From: Lineus longissimus | Taxonomy: Eukaryota > Nemertea > Pilidiophora > Heteronemertea > Lineidae | Assembly (NCBI RefSeq): GCF_910592395.1 | Contig: NC_088317.1 | Location: forward strand, 11,720,001-11,784,000 | Length of the DNA stretch: 64,000 bases | Direction: 5' to 3' | Shown here: positions 18,414-33,400 of the stretch, in pieces | How the letters are laid out: each line of letters starts with the position of its first letter | How positions within the stretch are numbered: position 1 is the first letter of the stretch | The notes under the pieces: model-generated | What the model saw: only the letters and a program-made list of their open reading frames with translations | Database searches by the model: none | Told to the model about the DNA's origin: nothing | Position numbers and translations under genes: made by a program

Positions 18414-21400
18414 ATGGCCACTTCAGCTAAAAGGCGCCGTCATCATGCCGTGGATCCTCTTGATGCAGCACAGTCATGGATAAGTTTGAAGGATTGGGAT
18501 CCAGGTTGTGTGTGTGTTGACCCAAACATCCCAGGCAAAGGTGAGCAACAGAAGACCAAAAAATTGAAACAAACAATATAAGACTTCTCACCTGAATGTC
18601 GTCACAGTACAGTGACTGTCAATAAAACATTCAAATCTCTCATAATCTTTGACCGACTCAAAATTCTTGCATCAAGGGCAAGTATCCCCGATGTTGGCAA
18701 ACTTAAACCTTTTGTTGGCCCAAGGTCCCTTTATGATGATCTTTATTGCTTATCGCTCACTCACACTATTATGGGGTAATCTGCTAACAGTAGGGTTGCT
18801 AACTCCAGGAATGGCATTGCAGGATTCAGGATGCTGGGCCTAAAATGGATAAATAAAAATACAGTGTCTGTCATGTCTGTCGGGAAAAAAAGGAACAGAG
18901 AGTTAGGCAGACGAATCTCTTGTTTCTTTTTCTAATACTAATACACACTGCATCACAAAATACAGACTATTTTTAGTCAGAGATTCCTAGTGGAGATCCA
19001 ATTAAAATTCGGTGCGAAAGAACCAGAAGCCTAATTGCAAAATGACTGACACTCAATGACTCGACATGAGTACAAGTTTTACTTTTATGACACAATATCT
19101 TCTGCTTTTATTTTACATGTAGGTAGAGGTGTGCGGGCAACTGAAGTCATTCAGAAGAACACCTTCATAATGGAGTACAAGGGGGATCTGATTTCTGCTA
19201 GTGAGGGCGATGAAAGAGAGATTGTAGATCCCAGTAACTTCCGATTTTTTTTCCAATATGAAGGTGAATACTTATGGTAAGTAAAGTTTGACCTGTTAAA
19301 CCTTAGCAAGTTATACGACAGGGCAGAGCTGGTCTGTCCGACGTCCTCGTGGAGTTGTCATAATATTGTACACGTTTTTGTTTTTGACACTGAACCCTCT
19401 GCACTGCAGTACAAAACAGCTCCATTGCTTTTGTGGCTAGGCGCCTGTCGGGGTAGGACTGTATAATTACTCAACTCTAACTCTTGTAATTCAATAAAAC
19501 TGTCTATATTCATCTTCTCATCATAATATTCAGGTTTCTTTTCTTCATGTGCTCACAGCATCTCAGATGTCCTCCATCATTTTTTTTCAACACACTCCCC
19601 CCAGTGCTGCCACCTATGCTAATTACCTTGAACTACAGTGTGTCCCAAAAAACTAAACTTATACAGGTTGTCCCAATGCGACATACTCCCCTCTGAAATC
19701 TGAGCACCGAAAATTTCACGCTTACTGCAACACTGGCTAAAATATTGAAACGAATTATGCGAAATACCAACTGGCAAATATCGCTTGAACTATTCTCTCT
19801 ACTCGTACTCCACAATTCGAATAAAGTATTTACTAAGTGAACGAAACCCTTAGTTGTATTTTCTTGTATATGTTGTAGTTCTCAATGCTCATAGAATGTC
19901 TCTAGTCACAATACTCCACTAACATTGGCTAATCTGGATCTGAATCGCTTTCAACATCCTCTGGCACAATGGTGGTCTCCAATAGCCTCAGCTTCTGTAC
20001 TGGACGTCTCATCAATCCCGATTTCGTCTTCACCAGTACTGAGCGCACAAGACCGTCTCGTCCTGGAAAGATCTCCTCCACTCTTCCAAGCTTCCAATCC
20101 AGCTTCCTGGTGTTGTCCTCAGCGACTAGAACAACGTCTCCCTCATGAAGGTTATCTCGAACCTCAGTCCACTTCCTCAGTTGGTTCAGCTCAGTCAAAT
20201 ACTCCTTCGTCCATCGATTCCAAAAGATCCTTGACAGGTGCTGATTATAGGCCCATCTCTTGCTCACTGCGACGGTAGTATGGCCTGCCAATGAGGCATC
20301 AGGCAGAACTTGTAGGCTCCGGCCAATCATCAGGTGTCCTGGAGTGATAGGCGACCAATCCTCTTTGTCTGCAGAGACACTAGTCAGGGGTCTAGAATTC
20401 AGTTGTGCTTCGATGTCCGAGAGTACAGTCTGCATCTCAAGGTATGTCAGGTGTGCTTTCCCAAGCACTCTCCTCAGTGGTTTCTTGACGCTTTGCACGA
20501 GTCTCTCATAGAATCCTCCGTGCCATGGGGCTCTCTCCGTGATAAAACGCCATGTTATTCCCTTTCCTGTTATCTCCTCATTAAGCTTGTTCTTTCCATT
20601 CTTCTGTTTGTAAAGAATCCTCAGCAAGGTGTCTGCCTTTTTGAATGTCTTTGCGTTGTCAGAGAGAATGAATACACATTTCCCTTTGCGATTCATCATG
20701 CGCTGCAGCCCAGCCATGAACTCTTCTGTAGTAAGATCTGGTGTGAGTTCCAGGTGCACTCCTCTAGTCACCATACACGTGAAGATCAGAATGTAAGCCT
20801 TCGTTGTCTCATCTCTGGACATCTTTACGTATAAAGGTCCTGCATAGTCTAATCCTATGTGCGTGAAAGGAAGACTCATGCTCACTCTTTCCACAGGCAG
20901 CGGCGCCATCTTTTGCTCAATCTCCTCTGGATCCTTACAAGCCTTGCACTTGTGAAGAATGCGTCTCACTTCCTGTCTCCCATGAATAAGCCAGTACTTG
21001 TTTCTCAAGAAAGCCAGGGTTTGTGCTGGTCCTGTGTGTAGGTTAATCTGGTGGTAGTACAGAACTAACTTATCCACAAATCGGTTGTGAGCAGGCAAGA
21101 TGATGGGATGCTTAGTTTCCTCCGGCAATGGGGCGTAATGAAGACGACCTCCCACTCGCATCACTTGATCCTTCTCGTCCCACTCTGGGCTCAATGGAGC
21201 CAGTTTACTCTCCATGGTGACTTGTCGTCCGGCTTTCAATTCCTCAATATCCTCCTGATACTTGAGCGATTGAGCCCATCTTATCCAGTGCAGCTCCTCC
21301 TGACGTCTGTCATTGAGAGTTGTTCCTGGAATGCTTTTCTCCTTGTCAGTTTCTCTCCCCTCGTTTTGATCTCTCCCCTCCTTTCGGGACCTATGGATCC

Positions 21401-24400
21401 TAATCCAACTCCTCGCTCTGCTCATTACCCTGATGAACTTCTGGTATGATGAGAATTTCTCAATGTATTTCTCAGCAGCAGCAATATCCGTCTTGGCTAC
21501 AGCAGCAATACCAATCTGACGAAGTTTGGGCTTGGCTTTCGAGTCAGCTATTTCCTCATCCTCCTTCTTGCTCTTCTCTTGTTCTGGCCACTGTTCTTCA
21601 CTTTCAGTCAGGAAGGATGGACCATTCCACCACAATGAAGATTCAACCAGATTCTCAGCAGTAAGTCCTCGGGAACAAAGATCCGCAGGGTTCCATTTTC
21701 CTGGAACATGTCTCCAGTTGCAGGGTGGCACTAAGTTCTGAATCTCAGCTACTCTGTTTGCGACAAATGTTTGCCATTTGTATGGTGGCTTGCTTAACCA
21801 GTGTGTGACAACCTTGGAATCTGTCCAGCAATTCACTGAAGCAATCGGAAGCTTGAGCTCTCTTTCCACATACTTTGTTAACCTTGCTGTCACCAGTGAT
21901 GCCATGAGCTCCAGTTCCGGGATGCTCCTCCTCTTTCCCAGGGGTGCTACTCTGGTCTTTGAGCTGAGTAGAGCAACGTGACGTCTCTCAGTTGAATCCT
22001 GGCTAGTCAAATAGACCACTCCTCCGTATGATGTCTCACATGCATCTCCAAAGCCGTGTAGGAAATATACTGGATCCTGGAAGTCAGCAGGCACAATACA
22101 CCTCGGTATCTTGATGCTGTCCAGTAGTGTCACTTCAGATTTCCAGCGTTTCCACTCCTCCTCTATCTCCGATGGTAGCGCGTCGTCCCATCCTCCAGTT
22201 GTGACCCATGATTGTTGGAAAATTTGCTTAGCCTTGAGTACAAAGGGCGATAGCATGCCAAGTGGATCATAAATCCGATGGAGTTGTTTCAACACACTTC
22301 TCCTGGTCTCGATCTCCACATCCTCCATTTTGTCAACAAATGAGAACATGAGAACATCCTCCTTGGGTCGATATCTGACTCCCAGCGCCTTTGTTGAGAT
22401 CTCTTCGCCAACCATCTTCTCTGTGAGCTCCGACGCGATGTCTTCCTTGGCAAGACCTGACAAAACTCCTGGTTTGTTGGATAGAAACTTCCTCATGTTC
22501 CATTCCGGGCTCAGAATCTCCTTCAGTCCAACTGCCAACTCCGCCACCTCATTATCCTCCTCATCTCCACTCAAAATATCATCCACGAAGATATTCTCCT
22601 CAATCTCTGCAGCAGCTTTTGGGTACTCCTCACGATGTGCCGCGACATGATCTAGCACAGTTTTGATGCTTGAGAATGGCGAAGACGTTAATCCGAAGGT
22701 GACTGTGGTCAATCTGAAAACTTCCGGCTCCTTATCCGTGTCCAAGTCTCTCCATAGGAATCTCTGGCTATCTCGATCTATCTCGTTCATACTTACCTGG
22801 AGGAACATCTTTTCGATATCCGCTATCAATGCAATTCTGTGGCGCCTGAATCGCATCAAAACTCCAGGAAGGTCAGGTTGCAGGGCAGGTCCTGGTAATA
22901 AGGTGTCGTTGAGTGATACTCCATCCCGGCCTCTCATCGATCCATCGAAGACGATTCTAACCTTTGTTGTCGTCTTGTCCTCTCTCACTACTGGATGATG
23001 GGGCAAGTACCACACACTACGATCCTCCGGCTCCTTTTCCTCACTCACTCGTTCCGCTCGACCTTTCTTGATCAACTCATTGATTTGCTCCTGGTATCTC
23101 GCTGACAATGTAGGATCCTTTTTCAGTCTCTGCTCCAGACTACCAAGTCTCCTCATTGCTTGTTGTTTGTTTGATTTCAGAATTTTATCCTTCCACTCCG
23201 GATGTTTCAACAATCCTGTCTCATAACCATCCTTGATCTTGATTGTTTTCTCCTTGTGCTGTCTCAGGGCTTCAGTCTCAAGCTCTGAGAGGTGCTGGTT
23301 TTTCTCATTTGGTAGGATCCCTATGTGCTCCGTCTCCCAGTGCTTGGTCGCGATGTCTATCTCGCTGGACAGTTGAAATGTTGAATGATTGACTGGCAAC
23401 GTTGTGTGGCTTTCCTGATCAGCGGGACAGGTTCCGGACACGATCCAACCAATGTGACTCCTCTGCGCTGAAAGACTGTTTCCTGATCCAAAGACTCTCT
23501 TATCCTGTAAGATTTTCATTGAATCCTGGATTCCTAACAGAACATCCACCGATTGACGTTTTCTCGGGAACTCATCAGCTATCTGGAGGTCTCTCAGCTG
23601 TTCAATCTTTGACAAATCCTCATTGACTTCATTGATATCAGCACATGGATTTTCTAGAACATAGGCGATGATTTCGAACGTCTCTCCCTTCCATTTGGGT
23701 AGTATGCTCGACAAATGAAACTTGACTCGTTGGGTATCAAGTGTCATGACCTTTCCTCCTGCTAAGGTAAACTCTGCTGCAACTGGTTGACCATGCAGCT
23801 GCAAACTCCTTGCCATTCGCTTGCTGACAAATGTGGCTCCACTCCCTGAGTCAAAGAGAACTCGTCCATGTGCGACTGCATTCCTCGACTCCAATTTCGC
23901 TAGGCCTGTCTGTAACAGTACTTCACCATCTGTCTCTCTGGCTTTCACGAAGTAGTGGGGTGATTTCACGGTCTCCTCAGGCTTGTTACCATCTCCACTT
24001 GTCTCCTTTTCGCTCGATGTTTCCTGGTTGCTCCCAGTCTTGTTTCCTCCTTGCTTGTCGAAATGTAAGAGTGTGTGATGCTTCCTCGAGCAATTCTTAC
24101 AGCTAGATGACCGACATGCATCCACAAAGTGAGTAGTCCGCAAGCAGTTGAAACATGCCTTTGACGCTTTCACTTTCTCAACTCGCTCTGACACAGGCAT
24201 CGACTTCACTGTTGGACAACTTGATGAGAAGTGCCTAAGTTGACAGAATATGCACGATTCCTCCTTGTTGGGTTTCGGTGTCCTCTGAGATATCTGAAGA
24301 GCATGACCTGTAGGCTTCTTAGATTCCTTCTGGTAATCCTTAACCCACTTCTTCTCTTTCTCCTTCTCCTTCTCGGGTTTATCTCGTTTGCTTGGCTCCG

Positions 24401-27400
24401 TTCGCCTCGCAACCTTGACGGCATCTTGCAGCTTCTCCAAAAGAGTGTCGAAACGTATCGGTAATTCCGACGTCGTCCCCATCGACTTCTCCTCTTTGAT
24501 TATCTCTCCATCCCATTTTTTGAGAAGTCCCTTTGGCAGTTTTGGTCGGACAAGGGCTGTAAAGATCCAGCTTGCCCTTACCACGTGTTTGTCATCTTCT
24601 GTTCGTTTCATGATGTAATTCCAGTTGGAATTAAGCAGGTTGTAGAGAGAATCAAGATCCTTTGCTGAGGGCGAACTGACAGCAGGCACTGCAGCAATCT
24701 CGTTCACTGCCTTCTGGATCTTTGTCAACACATCTCCGTACCTATTCTCCAAAAACTCAAGGATGTCATCTGAACTTGGATCCTTTAGTCCACTGATGAG
24801 TTTGGATACCTCTCCATCAACTAATGATATGACTATGTGGGTCTTTTCCACCTCGCTATAGCCTGGTTTTTCTAATTCAGTCTCTACCAGTTGTTTCCAC
24901 TGGTCAAACAACTCGACATCACCTTTGAATTTCGGTATCTGAACATAACGCTTCTTGTGCGATAAGGTCCCTAGAATCCTTTCTAACTGATCACCAGAAA
25001 TTCCTGTTTGTACTGATTCCAGGGTCTCCTTCATGGCGGCGGCAAAGTGCTCAGGTGTGAAAGTATCACTCGACTTCTCCGACGGGGTACACCTCTCCTT
25101 CTCAGCATCCGCTTGCAGTTGTTGAACCATGGCAGAAATGTCGTAGTACTGGGTGCGATACCTCTCCTCTGACTCAGTCTCAACTCTCAAGGCTTCATCG
25201 TTCAGTTTCCCTAAATCAGGATGGAAGTCCACCTCAGTCTGTACGTCCTTCAATTCACCGTAGACCGCATTCAGCTCTTCCATGGCATTACCCGTTTTTC
25301 GCACGGCTGTCTCAAACTGGGTAACGCGATCTCCTTTGTCGTACAAGTTACATGCTTCCCTGTAATACCTTGTCACAGTGTTTTCCTGTCGAGTGTACTT
25401 CCCGCGACATATTTTGCGTTTATCACACAGTGATTGCAAGGTTGGTGGTTCACCCATGGTTGCAGTTTTACTCAAAACTCAAAACTCAAAAAACTCAGAT
25501 CTCAGAGAGAATGACTGAAATAAGCACAGTAGCAATCTAAACCCTTGGAATTTCAGCCAGTTGATAAATTCCCTGTGTCAATATGACATGAACTCAACCC
25601 TGTAGTATCATGAACAGCACAGAGGGCAGCACAAGAAATTTCTCAAACCCCAGATAAACTCAGATGAAACGTTGCAAAATAGAACCTTAGGAAAAGTGTA
25701 GCTGTGAACACATGAAAGCGACAATACAAAATGGTAGCATAGAAGTTGGCTTGAAATGCAACTAAAATATGCAAGATGAATTGGCACTGCTAACACCGTA
25801 CACGCTGGGTGTTATGAACTCGCAAAGTGATATTCCAAGTTTCACCAAGGCCTACTCATAAGCATGACAACGTAACAACAACTCGTGTGTTCTACTCAAG
25901 AAAGACGCAAATTCTCCACTTAACACTGATGTGGTAAACTTGCTAACACTGTAAGGTCACTCAAAACCCACAGTGAGACTCTAAACTCAACTCGATGTTG
26001 GCGTGTAGCAAGGTCAAATTACAACCTCTACTTACAGCGAAGATTCTCAATCTCGACTCAAGATAGCGTGCAGCAAGGTCAAATTACAACCTGTAACTGC
26101 AGCGAAGATTCTCAAACTCAACTCAAGTTAGTGTGCAGCAAGGTCAAATTACAACCTGTAACTGCAGCGAAGATTCTCAAGACCAAATACAGCTTTTAGT
26201 CAGAAGAAATACTCATAACTCGTAGTATGCAGTAGGTCAACTTACAACCTAAAGCATAGACTCATGTGGTGATTCTAGTACAAAGGCCTACTCAAACCTA
26301 GACTAGATGCTCAAAAACTCAAGACACAGTTACAATGTACATGTACAATGAAATCCCACAGTAAAAGGCCAACTTCTATACCAAATACTAGGCAAAGTTC
26401 ATAAATTTACTCAATATCTGAAAGAGAATTCAAATATTAGTTCATGCATATCATGTGTGTGACAACAATGCACAAAGCTGGAATGTAGCAGTCCTTGGAA
26501 GATGGTGACTCGCTAACTCGGTAATGTCTCTTGGAATCAGAGGCTGGTGCTCGGTTCAAACAGTTCAGTTCATCAATGCAGCACGGCATGGACATCGGAT
26601 GACCTTGAACTTGGGTGGAAGTGTTACTCGGATATTGAGCATAAATTGACGATGCTCAAAGATGACGACGATGCTAACAGCTATCGACGATTGCTCGATG
26701 TTGAGAACGACAGTTCTCACACAGGGACGAGGAACGAAGAAACTCGTTGATCGTCTGGCTTTGAGAACACAATTACTCGACAGTGTTCTCCGACTCGACT
26801 CGTTAGACGCTCAACACACTCTTGTGTAGGATCACATCAGCCACGAATTTGGCAAATGATGTGCGAATGATGCTCATCGACGATGTACCAGCTACTCGAC
26901 AATGCTGGGATGTTGAGAACACGACAACTCGACAGTGTTCTCCGACTCGGTGACTCGACGAAACTCAAGCGTTGGTGGGATCAGCAACGACAGGAATTCG
27001 ACAATCCGCGACCATCGATGTGACATACAACTGGACTTTGAATGTCACTTGACTCTTCCTCAGCATGCTGCCTGTGCTCAAAGCTCACTCGGATTTGAAC
27101 TGACGTGGTGTTCCAAAATCCAAGGTTGATGGAGGGACAGCACAATTAATGTTCTCTTGTCGTCTTAACGGCATCCAAATTGCAACAGCAGTCCTTCATT
27201 TGGATGATTTCAGCATGCATATGCATTTGCACTGAGCAGCATACTAGCATAGGCCAAATGCACAGGCCAACTCTGTACAAAATGTACATGGATAGCACAT
27301 GGTTTCTCACTTTTTACAGTTCTCAAATGTCACCTCACTGCTCCACTATCCGGTCGGAGAGACCTAATGTCGGGGTAGGACTGTATAATTACTCAACTCT

Positions 27401-30400
27401 AACTCTTGTAATTCAATAAAACTGTCTATATTCATCTTCTCATCATAATATTCAGGTTTCTTTTCTTCATGTGCTCACAGCATCTCAGATGTCCTCCATC
27501 ATTTTTTCTCAACACACTCCCCCCAGTGCTGCCACCTATGCTAATTACCTTGAACTACAGTGTGTCCCAAAAAACTAAACTTATACAGGTTGTCCCAATG
27601 CGACAGCGCCAATCAAAGTCAAAGGGTAGCCTGGTCGCATCTCTGGTGAAGAAATGATTGTGGCTGCTGTTCAGGATGAAACTTAAGCCACAAGACACAG
27701 TTATCATTTAAATTATTTGCTGGAGACTTCAAACTGGGTACAAACAAAGAAATAATTGAAATGTTTCTTCTCCACCTTTGTCCTTGATCAACAGGTGAGT
27801 GCATTGTCCATCGATCATTTCAACCACCATGGTATTTACATGTATCCACCAACCGAATCAAATGTTTATTCCCTTATTACTTGAGAAATTAGTTTCTACA
27901 CCTTGTTAATGTTGTCAATGTGAAAATCTTTTAAAGATGCAAATTCGAAATAGTGAGTCTAGGAGGTTGAAACTTAGTGTGTGGATTTATTATGACAGCA
28001 TGACTTGACATACCGAAAATCATTGCCATTTGACCTACTTTCTGGGCTCCAGGCGGCCATCTTTGAAAACCTTATTTTTCAATATCTCATGAATGCTGAT
28101 AGCTAGGATCTTGAATTTTTTTTGTGGATACCTCTGAAGAGACTACATGACTTGTTACCTGGGTTTTTGATTTGACCTACTTTTCAAGGTTACAGATGTC
28201 AAACTCTAAAATTTCACCGCAGGTGGCATGTTTCGTCATCACTTGTTGTAGACTCTTTAAATTTGGTATGTAGACACTTATTGAGCATCTCTACATGTTG
28301 ATAAAAAAGTACATTTAGGTCAATGTGACCAACTTTTCAGTGATAAGTACCGGTAGGTCAAGTTTGTAAAATCCTTTGAAGAGATTGTTATAGAAAATTG
28401 TGTTGCCCAAGGTTACACATGACTTGACCAAGTCAGTGTGATTCCTCTCTGTGTATTTGCTCCTCACCAATTAATTCACACTCTCTCTGCAGTGCAACTA
28501 TATATATCATTAATTCATGTCAATTACCAAACTACAAATCTGTCATGATATCTAGGAATAAATCAACCCCAGGTGAGCACAATGTCCCAAGGACATTTCA
28601 TTTCCTGCCTTTTATAGTCCAGTTGCATCTTTAAAGTTTGTTTATTATCTTTCAGTATCGATGCAACAAATGAACCACTGGCCAGAGATGCAACACTAGG
28701 GCGCCTTGCCAATCATTCATCCAAAAGACCAAATGCAAAGGTCAAGGCGGTGGAGGTGGATGGGACCCCACACCTCTGTTTCTTTGCCATCAGCGAAATT
28801 CAGGTGGGAGAGGAGGTGGTATACAATTATGGGGTGAGCAATCTCCCCTTTAAAGTTGTAGAGGTAAGCAAGTCATTTCCATTTTTAGCTCGCCTCTCAG
28901 AAGAGGTGAGCTTATCCTATACCGTGGCGTCCGTCGTCGTCTGTCGTCCGTCGTCGTCGTCGTCCGTTGTCGTCCATCGTCCGTTAGCAGGGCACGATTC
29001 TAAACTGTTAGAGCTATTGAGTTGAAACTTAGTACACATGTACCCTTATGTAGTGGCATTTTGGAGACCAAGTTTCAATCTGGTTCGATGCATAGTTTGG
29101 CCACCAGGGGGCCAAAGGTTAAAAGTGAAAATATGCAATATCTCCCTTAAATACTGGTCGGAAAATTTTGAAAACAAATATGGTAGGTAATTCTAGCAAA
29201 GGTCCATCATATAATCCTCCGGGTTTTTGATTTGACCTACTTTTCAAAGTCACATAGGTCAAACTTCATTAAATCACCGTAAGGTGGCACGTTTCGTTTC
29301 TATTTGAGCTATAAGCTTCTTAACTTGTATGGACTTGTATCTAGCAACCCTCTAATTTGCCCCTTGGACATCAAATAAGGCCGCCAGGCGGCCATCTTGA
29401 AAATTGAACAAAGTCATATAAATGTGAAACCAATGATTGGATTTCAACCAAATTTCTTGTGTTGATGTATCTAGGTACCCTTTACATTATCCTAAATTTT
29501 CAGTCAAATCTGTCACCTAATGTGGCTGCCAGGCGGCCATCTTGAAAATCATTCAAAGTCCTATTATTCTGAAACTGATTATACGATTGCAACCAAATTT
29601 CATGTGATTATGTATCTATGTACTCTTTATGTTATCCCAAATTTTCAATGTAATCTAATAACAAATATGGCCGCTAGGCTGCCATCTTGAAAATTCAACG
29701 AAACCTTGTTACTCCCTAAACTGTTGATTAGATGTCAACCAATTTCCAAGTGACATGCACATCGACTGCAAATGACATGCACTAACATTAACTGAGGTGA
29801 GCACATGGTCCCTGGACCATTCATTCATTCATTTCTTTCAATGGTGTATCGGCACAACTCCATTGACCGCTACATGGCGCTGGTCGTAACTAAGGTATTG
29901 CGTGTTTTTGTCAGCGATGTAAAGCAATACGGCGACGATGGAGCTTGAAGTACGTGTACAAAAATGACAACAAAAAACAGGACCAGACAATTTCTTGCCG
30001 ATTTGTCATTGAAATTGATTTTCACAGTGCTATATTGTCATTTAATGTCATCACAAACACAGCGTTGTCATCTTTGACAAGTGGAGAAGGTGCGAAACGT
30101 AGTTACAAGCAGCGCCGCCTAGCGGAGGCCGATACCTCATTACAATGCTATTTACTGATGTTTGTGAAAAGTATTCCCGTATTAGAATATTCGAAACAGT
30201 GACAACAATATTGAGCAGGCGCTGCCATGACAAGATTATTGCATTGGCAACCACATTTTTTTGCAAAGACCTAACATGTGCTGTAGTAGAGCAAATAGGT
30301 ATGGCTTGCGAAAGTTTGGATTCCCAGTATATCATACATAGTAGACTTTTTATATTAAGAGGGGGCTTGAAGTGTTATCAGTAAATGACGCTACTTTCAT

Positions 30401-33400
30401 GTGAATGTGAATGAGATATCCACCATGCCATGCAAGTCAGCATCAAGCGGCATGTCATCAAGACGAATGAATCTGCAAAGAGTGACATCACACACGTCAC
30501 ACTGATTGAGGACATGAGCAGGACTATGTAGCAAGAAGTCGCATCATACATGATGTTCTCTTTTCCTAGGTGTTCAGGAATGTCGGGGGGTGTACAGCTG
30601 CAGCTTCAAGGAATTTTTGAACCGTGAAGCCTGCCTAAACAGGCTTTTCAATCACATGGAGACCTATACACCCTGTAGTTTTTTGCCTATTTTGGGGACA
30701 TGACTTTTTGTTTTTCATCTTAATTTTGGGATATTTTGTTGCGCCAAATTTTCTGAATTGCGACGCTACATAATTGAAATAATTGAAATTTTGACTGATA
30801 TCGTCACCTGCGCCTGAAAAAATCATTATATTAGGATAAATGTATCGAATTGGATAAGTATCGAATTGGGTCATTTAGGATGAGATTTGGACATTGGAGT
30901 CTAACTGCTTGAAGCAATATCAATTGACCATCTTGAGATGACATAAAATGCCTTCAGGGATAAGACACACTATCCTCTGGTAATGTCCTGATCATGGAAT
31001 TGCTTCTCATATTTCAGCTGGTATGGAATGACCAAAACAAACAGTTTTTGTCTATTTACTGAGATCAGTTCATTGAAGAGATATACATCGCACACGCTTT
31101 TACAGCTGCAAAGTTGAAACTTGTTGGGATAGTCACCCAAAGACAGAATGAAGACTAGGCACATTCTGGAGTTGCTAGGATTTTTGGCTCACCGTAGGGG
31201 AGTCTATACAATACCGCAGTGTCCGTCGTCTGTCGTCGTCGTCGTCGTTGTATCCTGTTTCAAAAACAGTGGCACGTTTCTTAACCACTAGGCCTATGAA
31301 TTTGAAACTTTGTACACATGATTCCCTAGGTCAGATGACCTGTGACAATAAATTTCTGTCCGATCTGATTCTCAAACTGGCCACCAGGGGGCCAAATGTG
31401 GATATCTAAAAAGTGTGATATTTCGCTTATTAATGACTTGTTTTTGATAAAACTTTTGTGGTAGGTACTCATAGCAAGGATACATCATATATCATACGGG
31501 TTTCTAATTTGACCTACTTTCAAGGTCACAGGGGTCAAATGGCGTAAATTGGCCGTTTCAGTGTAAACTATGGCACGTTTCTCAACCGCAACAGCTATGA
31601 ACTTGAAACTTTGTACATATAACCCCTTATATCAGATAACCTCTGGTGCTGAATTTTGGTCCGATCTGATTCTCAACTTGGCCACCAGGGGGCCGAATGT
31701 GGATATCTAAAAAGTGTGATATCTCGCTTATTTAATGACTTGTTTTCGATAAAACTTTTGTGGTAGGCATTCATAGCAAGGATACATCAGGGTTTATAAT
31801 TTGACCTGCTTTTCAAGGTTGCAGAGGTCAAATGGCGTAAATTGGTCGTTTCAGTGTTACTATGGCACGTGTCTCAACCGCAGCAGCTATGCACTTGAAA
31901 CTTGGTACATATAACCCCATCCCATGTATCAGATAACCTATGGTGCTGAATTTCAGTCCAATCTGATTCTCAACTTTTGTGGTAGGCATTCATAGCAAGG
32001 ATACATTATATATCATACAAGTTTTTAATTAGACCTACTTTTCAAGGTCGCAGAGGTCAAATGGCATAAATTGTCCGTTTGAGTGTAACTATGGCACGTT
32101 TCTCAACCGCCAAAGCTATGAACTTGAAACTTGGTATAACATGTATAATAACCCCCTACATCAGATAACCTTCGACACCGAGTTTTGGCTTGATCTAAGT
32201 ATTTTCCATTTGGTTACATACTGTTCACTTTCTGTAACTGGCATGAATTAATTGTCTACTAAATATACTTACGGTGAGCACAATGGCCCCTGGCCGTTTC
32301 ATTTATTGCGTGATTTGGTCACCCTGCCCTCTAGGCATTGATCTTATGATACAACAATTCACATTTTATTTTAGGAGGCTGCTGAAACAGCCAGAGGCAT
32401 TGGTATGTGTCCTGAGTTTTTGTCTAGGCTGCAAGGATTTCTGTAAGCAGTGAAATTTTCAAGCAATATTTAGAATTTGAATTTGAACTTGGTCTCATCT
32501 CTTGAACGAGAACCAGCTCCCAATTCTACATTGTCGAGCTGAAAGGATGATAAGAAAATTTGCCAGTGACTGTGTGTTTTTCGGTCTTATGGGGACCCAC
32601 CTGTGTTGTTCCAATCAGGGACACCCCTCCGAACAGGGACATTCATGATCTTAGCAACATGCAGAATAATTTACAGCTCTACTTAAGTTTATAGGATGTC
32701 CGCATAGGTAGGATAAGAAGGTCCAAATCAACCGTGGGACATCTTTTTATGAACTTGATGATGATGAGTCTTGTGCATAATTACACACGTCCCCGTTTGT
32801 ATGATGTAAAATTGTACATCCCCAATTAAAATGTGGTGCACAGAAAATTCACTGTTTACAGTAATTTTTGAGTTTTTCCTGGATTGACTGGCTGATTCGT
32901 CTCGGACATGTAGTTCTGCTGTCAGTGAATGTATTACGGCTACAATCTGCTCACCCATCTTTCGCCTCCAAATGTCACGTGGGATAGTCTGGAACTAGGC
33001 AGAAATGTTTGTTTTTGCATTTTGCACCTTGCAGCAATATACTCATTTTTTGAATTTAAAACAACGGTATTGTTATTCTAACAACTCGTGATTGTGGCTG
33101 ATTGAAGCAAACATTGTTCCCTGCCTAAAAACAAGACAGCTGTGCTATCTATGATGTTGCTGGTCTCTTATTCATCATACACAGAGAGCTGAAACATGAA
33201 AGAATAAGAAAACGAGTAGAAAAGAAACTACTTGATTGAATGATTCCTTTCACCCACCTCAGTCTTGCTGCCAGTTTTTACAACTTGCCCTGTTCTTACA
33301 AGCCAGGATAAACTCTCTCAATCTACTGAGACTGCCTTCCATTCTGTTGCATTTACCAAAGTTCGTGTTGAATGTTGCTGAATTTTTTATCGATTCTAAC

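Larger units (their letters stand above)
19446..27605 (-). mobile_element. BEL/Pao LTR retrotransposon 2 (BEL-2), apparently intact
   Basis: An 8.16-kb element on the minus strand within intron 2 of the SET gene. LTRs at 19446-19683 and 27368-27605, each 238 bp, share terminal TGTCG...CGACA. The target duplication GCGCC is perfect (19441-19445 and 27606-27610). By eye the LTRs differ at one base in a T-rich run. The single gag-pol frame has no internal stop and all catalytic motifs. A purine-rich tract (AGAGGGGAGTA, minus strand) abuts the 3' LTR. The leader is unusually long, about 1.9 kb. I see no canonical primer-binding site starting with TGG. On sequence grounds this is a candidate active copy. 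Confidence 0.96.

Noticed and set aside
20334-24464. Long plus-strand ORFs across BEL-2 gag-pol
   Set aside because: Antisense shadows of the 1842-codon polyprotein.
26547-27129. Plus-strand ORFs in the BEL-2 leader
   Set aside because: They oppose the element's direction, contain repeat-derived sequence and show no domain.
28929-28982. CGTC/CGTCGT block as a CRISPR-like or coding repeat
   Set aside because: It is a trinucleotide-like simple repeat within dispersed repeat R2, recurring at 31224; there are no spacers.
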